Shown: positions 1 to 4,959 of the stretch, in pieces
How the letters are laid out: each line of letters begins with the position of its first letter
Numbering within the stretch: the stretch's first letter is position 1
Assembly (NCBI GenBank): GCA_022793565.1
Contig: JAAWDC010000054.1
Span: forward strand, 1 to 5,418
Origin: Bacilli bacterium
GTDB lineage: Bacteria; Bacillota_I; Bacilli_A; RF39; UBA660
Length of the DNA: 5,418 nucleotides
Direction of reading: 5' to 3'
Translations under genes and position numbers: made by a program
The notes under the pieces: generated by a model
Seen by the model: only the letters and a program-made list of their open reading frames with translations
The model's database searches: none
Told to the model about the DNA's origin: nothing

Positions 1-121
1 CACCAAGTTCCATATGTCCTTTAGGAATCCCCCAATGACCCAAATTATGGTGTACCAATAAAACTTTTAACTCTGGTTGCTTTGAAAATACAATAATTCC
101 ACAAGATTTTTCTTTTTCCAT
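1..121 (-). CDS. Nudix hydrolase, probable Ap4A-hydrolase type (partial, N-terminal 40 codons)
   Basis: Reading the minus strand from the ATG at 121 gives 40 residues beginning MEKEKSCGIIVF and ending GHWGIPKGHMELG, with no stop before the window edge. The CGIIVF strand, a hydrophobic VLLVHH strand and the W-G-I-P-K-G-H-x-E-x-G segment are typical of Nudix hydrolases close to asymmetrical bis(5'-nucleosyl)-tetraphosphatases, which cleave Ap4A-like dinucleotides in the cytoplasm. The Nudix box GX5E would start at Gly35, and its first Glu would be the next codon, outside the window, so the catalytic REUXEE part cannot be checked. The start is supported by GGAGG at 129-133, 7 bases upstream. It lies 32 bases downstream of rpmA in the same direction and is probably read partly from the rplU promoter through the hairpin between them. 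The family is likely; the substrate is inference. Confidence 0.85.
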   Translation of the reverse strand, partial: MEKEKSCGIIVFSKQPELKVLLVHHNLGHWGIPKGHMELG

Positions 122-136
122 CTCTAAACCTCCATT

Positions 137-161
137 AAAAAAAGAATAGATTCCTATTCTT
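137..161 (-). terminator. Terminator-like hairpin overlapping the rpmA stop codon
   Basis: On the minus strand AAGAATAG (161-154) and CTATTCTT (149-142) form a perfect 8-bp stem around a GAAT loop, followed by further T residues to 137. This is the layout of an intrinsic terminator, but the stem has only two G-C pairs, so it is likely weak. It includes the rpmA stop codon (154-156) and ends only 3 bases before the GGAGG of the Nudix gene. It may reduce readthrough from the ribosomal operon into the Nudix gene, or act as a 3'-end or processing structure. Confidence 0.55.
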
Positions 162-450
162 CCGCATTAACAGCATAAACACTTGCTTGTTTTTTATCTC
201 TACCTACACGCTCAAATTTTACAACACCTGAAACTTTAGCGAATAGTGTATCATCATTTCCACGTCCTACATTATTTCCAGGGAAAATTTTTGTTCCTCT
301 TTGACGATAAATAATAGAACCAGCAGAAACAAACTGTCCATCTGCAACTTTTGCTCCTAATCTACGTCCTGCAGAATCACGACCATTCGATGTAGATCCT
401 TGTCCTTTATGGTGAGCAAAGTATTGTATATTTAATACCAATCTGTTCAT
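154..450 (-). CDS. rpmA: 50S ribosomal protein L27, with cleavable N-terminal extension
   Basis: The 98-residue product has the hallmark L27 blocks: [34 protein letters not shown], and the [15 protein letters not shown] stretch. L27 is a large-subunit protein whose N-terminal arm reaches toward the peptidyl-transferase centre. This copy begins [16 protein letters not shown], the Bacillota-type extension with a LNxQ(F/Y)F-A site. By analogy with Staphylococcus aureus L27 (known biology), Prp should cut after Phe11, leaving Ala12 as the mature N-terminus. The start is fixed by AGGAGG at 458-463, 7 bases upstream, which overlaps the prp stop codon and suggests coupled translation. It is the third gene of the rplU-prp-rpmA operon. 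Length and sequence are normal; the Tyr at position 10 is a mild variation in the cleavage site. Confidence 0.98.
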   Translation of the reverse strand: MNRLVLNIQYFAHHKGQGSTSNGRDSAGRRLGAKVADGQFVSAGSIIYRQRGTKIFPGNNVGRGNDDTLFAKVSGVVKFERVGRDKKQASVYAVNAEE

Positions 451-462
451 GTATTCTCCTCC

Positions 463-765
463 TTACTTAACTGTTATATTTTTCGGATAATTTTGTGATA
501 ATTCTTCAAGCAAAGAAATCATATTTTGAATTAATTTATCTCCTATTTCCTCACTTCGATGAACTTCAATCATCATTTGATCTTTTTTTTCAGTAACCGT
601 TAGATAGTCTGAATCGATGGATAAGATACCATTAACTGTTGTAATCACGATACTACTAACACTACTACAGACAATGTCTTTTCCATAAACATCATAATTA
701 GCATGTCCTGTAATTGTTATCTTTTTAACGACATCATACTCTCTTTCGATCTTTACTTTTATCAT
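463..765 (-). CDS. prp: Prp, ribosomal-processing cysteine protease (YsxB family)
   Basis: This 100-residue protein matches the small cysteine protease that removes the N-terminal extension of L27 in Bacillota. The catalytic pair is visible: His21 in the ITGHA motif and Cys33 in GKDIVCSSVS. The N-terminal strands and the C-terminal helix (IGDKLIQNMISLLEELSQNYP) fit the family, and the length is usual. It lies between rplU and rpmA, the conserved position, 5 bases after the rplU stop. Upstream of its ATG there is only a weak GGG near 774-776 and no clear Shine-Dalgarno sequence, so translation probably depends on ribosomes finishing rplU. That would keep the protease below ribosomal-protein levels (inference). 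Confidence 0.95.
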   Translation of the reverse strand: MIKVKIEREYDVVKKITITGHANYDVYGKDIVCSSVSSIVITTVNGILSIDSDYLTVTEKKDQMMIEVHRSEEIGDKLIQNMISLLEELSQNYPKNITVK

Positions 766-770
766 ACTAT

Positions 771-1073
771 TTACCCATTAATTTTTTTAATTTCAACTTT
801 TGTATAAGGTTGTCTATGTCCAAGTGTTCTTCTGTTACTTCTATCTTTTGACTTATACTTGAAAACACGGATTTTCTTATTCTTTCCTTGTTTTAAAACA
901 ACACCTTCAACACTAGCTTTGTCAACGTAAGGATTTCCTACTTTACTATCAAGCATTAAAACCTCATCAAAAACAACTTTGTCTCCTTCGTTTAACGCCA
1001 ACTTTTCAACGAAAATAACGCTTCCCTCAGAAACACGATATTGTTTACCACCTGTTTTAATCACTGCGTTCAT
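771..1073 (-). CDS. rplU: 50S ribosomal protein L21
   Basis: The 100-residue product starts [17 protein letters not shown], the standard L21 opening, and continues with [26 protein letters not shown], the basic [25 protein letters not shown] loop and a YTKVEI end. L21 is a 23S rRNA-binding protein of the large subunit. The reading frame stays open 39 codons further upstream, to 1190, but I chose the ATG at 1073. It is preceded at 7 bases by AAAGGAGG (1081-1088), the protein starts exactly where the family does, and the upstream part lies in the promoter and leader. It is the first gene of the rplU-prp-rpmA operon, under the promoter at 1179-1207. Confidence 0.98.
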   Translation of the reverse strand: MNAVIKTGGKQYRVSEGSVIFVEKLALNEGDKVVFDEVLMLDSKVGNPYVDKASVEGVVLKQGKNKKIRVFKYKSKDRSNRRTLGHRQPYTKVEIKKING

Positions 1074-1172
1074 GAATATACCTCCTTTATTAGATTTCTG
1101 ACTCACTCTTAAGGTAAGTTTTGCTTTTATAACCTTTTCAATGTGGTTTGATACCTTGGAAGGCTTCAAACA
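1074..1172 (-). ncRNA. Candidate L21 autoregulatory leader (5' UTR of rplU)
   Basis: About 100 bases lie between the predicted transcription start (near 1172) and the rplU ATG. On the minus strand AAGGTA (1157-1152) can pair with TACCTT (1116-1111). Nested inside, AACC (1148-1145) can pair with GGTT (1134-1131). A GAGTGAGTC stretch follows, before the ribosome binding site. Bacillota are known to carry an L21 leader at this place that mediates feedback by the ribosomal protein. The AAGGTATCAAACC and ACCTT...GAGTGAG elements fit my memory of it, but I could not run a covariance search. Competing CCTT/AAGG pairings (for example CCTTCCAAGG at the 5' end) could allow a switch; this is inference. 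Confidence 0.6.
1081..1088 (-). promoter_or_regulatory. Strong ribosome binding site that sets the rplU start
   Basis: AAAGGAGG on the minus strand ends 7 bases before the ATG at 1073. This is why the in-frame upstream extension to 1190 is not taken as part of L21. Confidence 0.9.
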
Positions 1173-1178
1173 TCTAAA

Positions 1179-1207
1179 ATAATAGCACAATCCACCTATA
1201 AAGTCAA
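1179..1207 (-). promoter_or_regulatory. Sigma-A promoter of the rplU-prp-rpmA operon
   Basis: The minus strand has TTGACT (1207-1202) and TATTAT (1184-1179) separated by exactly 17 bases. Each hexamer differs from the TTGACA/TATAAT consensus at one position. Transcription should start near 1172. The promoter sits directly after the terminator of the upstream unit, so the ribosomal operon is expressed independently. Confidence 0.85.
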
Positions 1208-1218
1208 TGAATTTTACT

Positions 1219-1252
1219 AAACAAAAAAGGATTCTAAAGAATCCTAGTAAAA
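1219..1252 (-). terminator. Intrinsic terminator of the 493-aa/106-aa unit
   Basis: On the minus strand AGGATTC (1245-1239) and GAATCCT (1234-1228) form a perfect 7-bp stem with a TTTA loop, followed by TTTTT and GTTT down to 1219. It begins a few bases after the stop codon of the 106-residue gene (1258-1260). Outer flanks AGTAAAA (1246-1252) and TTTTACT (1212-1218) on the plus strand are also complementary, which could extend the structure around the T-tract as a bulge. It separates this unit from the rplU promoter. Confidence 0.85.
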
Positions 1253-1257
1253 ATAAT

Positions 1258-1578
1258 TTATATCCGTTTCTGTTTTTCCTTTTCCTTAGATGAAAGTTTT
1301 AATGCAACCTGAGTTATTCTAATTTCCATCACTTCTCTTGGTACTCGAAAGACATTCGATAACCAATCGATCTGTGGGAAGCTACAACCGTCTTCTGCTA
1401 AGACAAGTTTTGTTAATAATTCAATCCCACCACAACAATGAATCAAAGCCTGGTCTGATACCAACGAATTCATTACAAAATCACCAGTTTTAATTTTTAT
1501 ATATTGTTCTTTGGTTAATGGAAGAGGCATCTTCCCTTGATAATAATCTATCCAAAACTGAAAATCCGTTTCTTCCAT
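1258..1578 (-). CDS. Small protein of unknown function, 106 residues
   Basis: The product starts [20 protein letters not shown] and ends in a lysine-rich tail, [12 protein letters not shown] do not recognise it. It has no signal peptide or membrane segment, so it is probably cytoplasmic. It contains an HCCGG stretch (His47, Cys48, Cys49) and a third Cys at 65. The segment [24 protein letters not shown] reads like the helical C-terminal part of ImmA/IrrE-type proteins, but there is no metalloprotease HExxH, so this is only a faint resemblance. The frame is open upstream to 1677. I chose the ATG at 1578 because GGAGAA (1585-1590) lies 6 bases before it and the upstream extension would lie inside the 493-residue gene. 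It begins 2 bases after that gene's stop, so the two are almost certainly cotranscribed and translationally coupled. The terminator follows directly. Confidence 0.8.
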   Translation of the reverse strand: MEETDFQFWIDYYQGKMPLPLTKEQYIKIKTGDFVMNSLVSDQALIHCCGGIELLTKLVLAEDGCSFPQIDWLSNVFRVPREVMEIRITQVALKLSSKEKEKQKRI

Positions 1579-1580
1579 TT

Positions 1581-3062
1581 TTAATTCTCCTTCTCCGAAA
1601 TACATTTCTGTTTTCCTGACTCTTGTTGTACTTGTTCTAGCTCTTCGAAAAATTGGTCTATACAATAATCGGAACATCTATTGCACATTTCCTCTAATAC
1701 CATTCGTTGTATCTCATTACAATCAGTTATATTCTCCCTCTCCCAAAGCATACTTCCAATTTCATAGAATTGACGACGAATCACTGCTTTAATTAACATC
1801 ATTTGTGGATCATAAAAGTATGGCCCCCTAAATTGTGGATTAAAATTATAATCTATAGTATCTTCCAAAAGTTGATGTTGAACTACCGATTCTAAAGCAG
1901 CCCTTCTACACAAAGCATCTCCAGTTGTTGGAAGTGTAGGTGTACGATATAATGGGTCTCCTTTCATAGAAATTAATTCTATATCTGTCCCTTTCCACTT
2001 TCCCCACATCTTCTGATTCACAATCTCTTGAACTTTATAATAATCATATCCAAGCCAAGCCAAATTTTCTCCTCGTTCTTTGCCAGATCCCCAAACTCCT
2101 TGAATAACCTCATCTGCCATTTTAGCATTTTCAGCCTGTTCAAGCTCTTCCCATCCAATCAAATCCAAATATCTTTTATCAGAATTTAATAAACTATGTG
2201 CAAGATAATCTTCATTTCTAGCAACAAGCTCCTTCATTAATGGAGTTTTCTCATAATTAATCGGTACGTCACATACAAAAGCTTTTATTTCCTCTATATT
2301 TTCACTATCTACAAAACAATACTTTTTATTTAGTAAAAGTAATGTCTCTGTATCTAAATACTTTAAATTCATTTTTGTATAATACATGGCTGAAGCTTTT
2401 TCTCCAAATTCTCGATTCTTTTCTTGTAATTCTTCCTCTGTCATATCTGGATGTTCTTCTTGATAGTCTTTCATAAATTTAGATACAATAGGATCTTCTT
2501 CAAAAACATTCACTTGATAACTGGTCCAATAAGTCATATTCTCTTCTGAATTCATATTCTCAGCATACGCTTTAATCTTCTGATCCATAATCTTTTCATT
2601 ATTTGGATCAAAACGGAATGTTTCATTTGTTGAAGAAATCTCATAAAAACTTAAAACCTCTTTATGAAATGCTTCTACATCCTCTTCTGTGACTTGATTT
2701 ACATACTTTGCAATCTCTGTATAAACAGGATCTACTTCTAAATCACAAGACTTCTCATCAATTATTGATGATTCTAAATCAGAAGGTTCTTTCTGTACTA
2801 AACGAAGAACATTTATAACTGGAGGAGTAGAATTTAAGCCAATATTTTCTAATAAAACCTTCCCACTTTGTGATAAATGTGGAGAAAAACTATCCTCCAT
2901 TACAACAGAATCTTCTATAACAGAATCTTCTGGATTAGTAACAGTAGAAGTAGTTTGATCTTTAAAAGTAACCACAGGAAACAAAGAGCCAGAAACAATT
3001 ACAACTCCTCCTATGGTTAATAATTTTTTAAACAGTTTTTCATTAACTCTTAAATTTTTCAT
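1581..3062 (-). CDS. Membrane-anchored or secreted protein with one Cpl-7 (CW_7) cell-wall-binding motif
   Basis: This 493-residue protein has a lysine-rich start and a hydrophobic segment (about residues 14-33), giving a signal peptide or anchor; no clear lipobox or AxA cleavage site is visible. An acidic low-complexity stretch follows (about 44-58, EDSVIEDSVVMEDS). Residues about 130-300 are mostly helical, charged and unrecognised. Residues about 311-352 (MADEVIQGVWGSGKERG, then LAWLGYDYYKVQEIVNQ) closely follow the CW_7 pattern of Cpl-7 lysozyme repeats: VI-G-WG-G--R---L---GYDY--VQ--VN. That domain binds peptidoglycan fragments, so the protein is probably held at the wall. The last ~140 residues hold cysteines 385, 448, 460, 463, 467 and 487, including CX2CX3C. 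No enzyme domain was recognised. The ATG at 3062 is supported by AAAGGGG (3069-3075), 6 bases upstream. It has its own promoter and is coupled to the 106-residue gene. Confidence 0.8.
   Translation of the reverse strand: MKNLRVNEKLFKKLLTIGGVVIVSGSLFPVVTFKDQTTSTVTNPEDSVIEDSVVMEDSFSPHLSQSGKVLLENIGLNSTPPVINVLRLVQKEPSDLESSIIDEKSCDLEVDPVYTEIAKYVNQVTEEDVEAFHKEVLSFYEISSTNETFRFDPNNEKIMDQKIKAYAENMNSEENMTYWTSYQVNVFEEDPIVSKFMKDYQEEHPDMTEEELQEKNREFGEKASAMYYTKMNLKYLDTETLLLLNKKYCFVDSENIEEIKAFVCDVPINYEKTPLMKELVARNEDYLAHSLLNSDKRYLDLIGWEELEQAENAKMADEVIQGVWGSGKERGENLAWLGYDYYKVQEIVNQKMWGKWKGTDIELISMKGDPLYRTPTLPTTGDALCRRAALESVVQHQLLEDTIDYNFNPQFRGPYFYDPQMMLIKAVIRRQFYEIGSMLWERENITDCNEIQRMVLEEMCNRCSDYCIDQFFEELEQVQQESGKQKCISEKEN
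1585..1590 (-). promoter_or_regulatory. Ribosome binding site inside the end of the 493-aa gene
   Basis: GGAGAA on the minus strand, 6 bases before the ATG at 1578, lies within the last codons of the upstream gene; a second GGAGAA is adjacent at 1591-1596. It decides the start of the 106-residue protein and shows the two genes are meant to be translated together. Confidence 0.75.
2902..2931 (-). repeat. 15-bp tandem duplication in the acidic linker of the 493-aa gene
   Basis: On the plus strand ACAACAGAATCTTCT (2902-2916) is followed directly by ATAACAGAATCTTCT (2917-2931), which differs at one base. In frame it encodes EDSVI then EDSVV, and a third, diverged unit (MEDSF) follows. It lies just after the membrane segment, where linker length can vary freely. 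Confidence 0.8.
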
Positions 3063-3089
3063 AAAGCACCCCTTTCAAATCTGTTGCCT

Positions 3090-3118
3090 ATTATATCATA
3101 AAAAAAAGAAAAATTCAA
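3090..3118 (-). promoter_or_regulatory. Sigma-A promoter of the 493-aa/106-aa unit
   Basis: The minus strand has TTGAAT (3118-3113) and a perfect TATAAT (3095-3090) with a 17-base, T-rich spacer. Transcription would start near 3083, leaving a leader of about 20 bases with the AAAGGGG ribosome binding site. The rest of the 128-base gap to the deacetylase gene (3119-3190) has no convincing terminator, so readthrough from the deacetylase is possible. An 8-bp palindrome, TTCATGAA (3123-3130), lies just upstream of the -35 box. Confidence 0.75.
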
Positions 3119-3190
3119 ATAGTTCATGAATTTTCTTAAGCCGTTCTATAAAAAACCACTCTCTTCTCCAAAACAATTAAAGTGAATTCT

Positions 3191-4804
3191 CTAAGAAACC
3201 ATTCGAATAAATTGACTCATGCTAGTTCCTTTATAAATTATATATCGTGGAATATAATAATTAGAACCATTACGACTAGCCTTTTTATTTCCCCCTGCAA
3301 AAGCAAGAGAAATGCCAACTTCTTTTAAAGCAGATTCTAATGTTTTACTCGTCTGATAAAAAGGATAACAAAAGGCAAGTTTTGAAATACCTTTAGATAA
3401 TGACTCCTTCAAGTCTGATACAATTTCATCTTTTGATAATAAAAGGGGCTTATGTCCACACTTACCTCCAGCACAATAATTATTATGATGCAATTCGTTT
3501 CCATGAGAATAAATTTCTAAATAAGAAGTCTTTTGATACTTAGAAACATCCCACCAACCAGTAATTAAAAATAAACTAGCATGCATTTGATATTCTTCTA
3601 GAATCTGCGGTAAATGTGTATCTGTTCCCATCGCACCATCATCAATTGTTAATAATACTGACTTTTTAGGCACAGTAATTTTCCCACTTTTCCAGTCATA
3701 AAATTCCTGCATCGTAAGTGTCTTATATCCATTTTCTTTTAAATAAGACAATTGTTTTCTAAAATTATCTGTAGATAAACAAATGCTTTCATTACACGCC
3801 TCCGTTTTAGAATCATAAAAGAAATGATAATTTAAAACAGCAACAGAGGAAGCGCTTGGTCCTTCTACTTTTTTAGGAATACCTGCAAGCATCTCACTGA
3901 TTCGCTCCTTTATAATACTATTAGAAACTAAATACATATAGTAATTACGATCTCCCACTTTTAATTGTTGATCCCCTTCCTGAAATGAATAAGGATCTAA
4001 TTCAGTCTCAATGGAAAAATCATAGGAGTTGGTAAGTGTTTCAAAGTTTTTCTTTTGATCATCAGTTCCAAGAATTAAAATACTAGAACTAGGAAGATGA
4101 CCCATTCCCTGTATCCAATAAGAAAATTCTTTCATTGTAAGAGAAGAATACCCCTTTTCCTGAAACAAAGAAAAGATCTCTTCTACTTTTTCTCGAGAAA
4201 TGGAGGAATCCAGATAAAAAACACTCAATCTCTCCAATAACATAGTCGATTGCACTTCCTTTTCTACCACAGATAAAGGTTCATAAATAAAATAAATTTG
4301 ACCAAGAAAAGATACAAAATACTTCCCCTCTAACTCTAATAAAACATCAAACGTCATAGAATCAGAAACAGAAAAAACAATCTTGTCTTCCTGATACAAT
4401 TCTGTCTTTTCAGTAGTAATTTGTTTTTTTGAAATAAATCGTTGAAGAGAAGTATCCTCAATATGAGAAACTTTTTCTAAATACTGATAATCAATATAAT
4501 ACTCAAAATCTTTGATTTTAAAATAAATATCTTTTGTAGTATGAACTTTTGCTTCTTCTAAAGATAAATAAATCCCTTTTTCAACAAACCCTACTTCATA
4601 ATACTGACCATTCTCTTTTTGATATATCTTTTTTCTCGCACTAGTTCTTACATCTTCATGAAAGGAATCTTGAATCTTTTGGACTAACTCCCTCTCCTCT
4701 TGCCTTTTTTTTATACTTTGAATACTCCGATAAGAAACTAAAAAGACAATCACAACACTACAAAATGATAAAAGAAAGAAAGACCACCACTTTTTCCATC
4801 TCAT
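3191..4804 (-). CDS. Membrane-anchored polysaccharide deacetylase (CE4/NodB, PgaB/IcaB-like) with a degenerate extra half-domain
   Basis: A 537-residue protein with a basic start, one membrane segment (about residues 8-25) and a coiled linker, predicting an enzyme anchored outside the membrane. Residues about 65-180 look beta-rich, possibly SH3-like. The catalytic NodB domain is about 320-537: VAVLNYHFF (His327, as in the permuted motif of PgaB/IcaB), TIDDG (386-390; Asp388 likely base, Asp389 metal ligand), SHGNELH (His434, His439, metal ligands) and AFCYPF (477-482). There is no His after residue 500, which supports the permuted layout. Such enzymes remove acetyl groups from GlcNAc or MurNAc in cell-wall or exopolysaccharides; the substrate here is unknown. 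Residues about 192-250 resemble the start of this domain but lack its catalytic residues. Two CX4C pairs are present (337/342 and 444/449). I chose the ATG at 4804, with AGGTGAG upstream, over an in-frame GTG at 4822 that has no ribosome binding site. Confidence 0.9.
   Translation of the reverse strand: MRWKKWWSFFLLSFCSVVIVFLVSYRSIQSIKKRQEERELVQKIQDSFHEDVRTSARKKIYQKENGQYYEVGFVEKGIYLSLEEAKVHTTKDIYFKIKDFEYYIDYQYLEKVSHIEDTSLQRFISKKQITTEKTELYQEDKIVFSVSDSMTFDVLLELEGKYFVSFLGQIYFIYEPLSVVEKEVQSTMLLERLSVFYLDSSISREKVEEIFSLFQEKGYSSLTMKEFSYWIQGMGHLPSSSILILGTDDQKKNFETLTNSYDFSIETELDPYSFQEGDQQLKVGDRNYYMYLVSNSIIKERISEMLAGIPKKVEGPSASSVAVLNYHFFYDSKTEACNESICLSTDNFRKQLSYLKENGYKTLTMQEFYDWKSGKITVPKKSVLLTIDDGAMGTDTHLPQILEEYQMHASLFLITGWWDVSKYQKTSYLEIYSHGNELHHNNYCAGGKCGHKPLLLSKDEIVSDLKESLSKGISKLAFCYPFYQTSKTLESALKEVGISLAFAGGNKKASRNGSNYYIPRYIIYKGTSMSQFIRMVS
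3194..3847 (-). other. Catalytic NodB/CE4 domain of the deacetylase
   Basis: Codons 320-537. The TIDDG motif is encoded at 3635-3649. Metal ligands are predicted to be Asp389, His434 and His439. The order of motifs, with the Y-H motif first, is that of the PgaB/IcaB branch. Confidence 0.85.
4055..4231 (-). other. Degenerate copy of the first part of the NodB domain
   Basis: Codons 192-250. GYSSLTMKEFSYW (218-230) aligns without gaps with GYKTLTMQEFYDW (359-371), and SILILGTDD with SVLLTIDDG. In this alignment His327 corresponds to Asp199 and the catalytic Asp388 to Thr247; only Asp389 keeps its counterpart, Asp248. No metal-binding His motif follows, so this part should be non-catalytic. I judged this by eye. 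Confidence 0.65.
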
Positions 4805-4807
4805 TTT

Positions 4808-4814
4808 CTCACCT
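4808..4814 (-). promoter_or_regulatory. Ribosome binding site that sets the deacetylase start
   Basis: AGGTGAG on the minus strand lies 3 bases (5 from the GGTG core) before the ATG at 4804. It falls inside the longer GTG-initiated frame, which argues for the ATG. Confidence 0.65.
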
Positions 4815-4896
4815 AGTTTCACTATAACATATTTCTTTAAAAAAAAGTTCGAAAATTGACATTCAAGAAAGTTTTCTAACTAATTAAAAATCTTTT

Positions 4897-4925
4897 TTGA
4901 CAAAAAGCAAATTTTATGATAGAAT
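4897..4925 (+). promoter_or_regulatory. Sigma-A promoter of the plus-strand gene
   Basis: A perfect TTGACA (4897-4902) and TAGAAT (4920-4925) are separated by 17 bases. The start of transcription would be near 4932, leaving about 28 bases of leader. The -35 box lies inside an inverted repeat, CTTTTT-TGAC-AAAAAG (4892-4907). Confidence 0.85.
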
Positions 4926-4959
4926 ATGCACATTTAAAAAAAAGGGGGATAAGTGATCT

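Larger units (their letters stand above)
4805..4959. promoter_or_regulatory. Divergent intergenic region between the deacetylase and the plus-strand gene
   Basis: These 155 very AT-rich bases must hold promoters for both directions. The plus-strand promoter is clear and is listed separately. For the minus strand I see only a possible -10, TATAGT (4826-4821), with no good -35 at the right distance; it would give a leader of about 10 bases. A second TTGACA on the plus strand (4856-4861) has no matching -10. Confidence 0.35.

Noticed and set aside
1074..1190. 39-residue N-terminal extension of L21 in the same frame
   Set aside because: It overlaps the promoter's -10 region and leader, and a strong ribosome binding site marks the ATG at 1073, where L21 proteins normally begin.
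1579..1677. 33-residue upstream extension of the 106-residue protein
   Set aside because: It would overlap the end of the 493-residue gene in another frame, is rich in Arg unlike the rest, and the ATG at 1578 has a well-placed GGAGAA.
1258..3062. The 493- and 106-residue frames as one gene broken by a frameshift
   Set aside because: The second frame has its own ATG and ribosome binding site, the first ends in a normal hydrophilic tail, and the spacing is typical of coupled genes.
3131..3190. Possible terminator after the deacetylase gene (T-run near 3150)
   Set aside because: I could not find a stable inverted repeat before the T-run.
4805..4822. GTG start giving a 543-residue deacetylase
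   Set aside because: No ribosome binding site precedes the GTG, and the ribosome binding site for the ATG at 4804 falls within this extension.
4856..4861. Second TTGACA as an alternative promoter for the plus-strand gene
   Set aside because: No reasonable -10 hexamer lies 16-18 bases downstream, while the TTGACA at 4897 has one.
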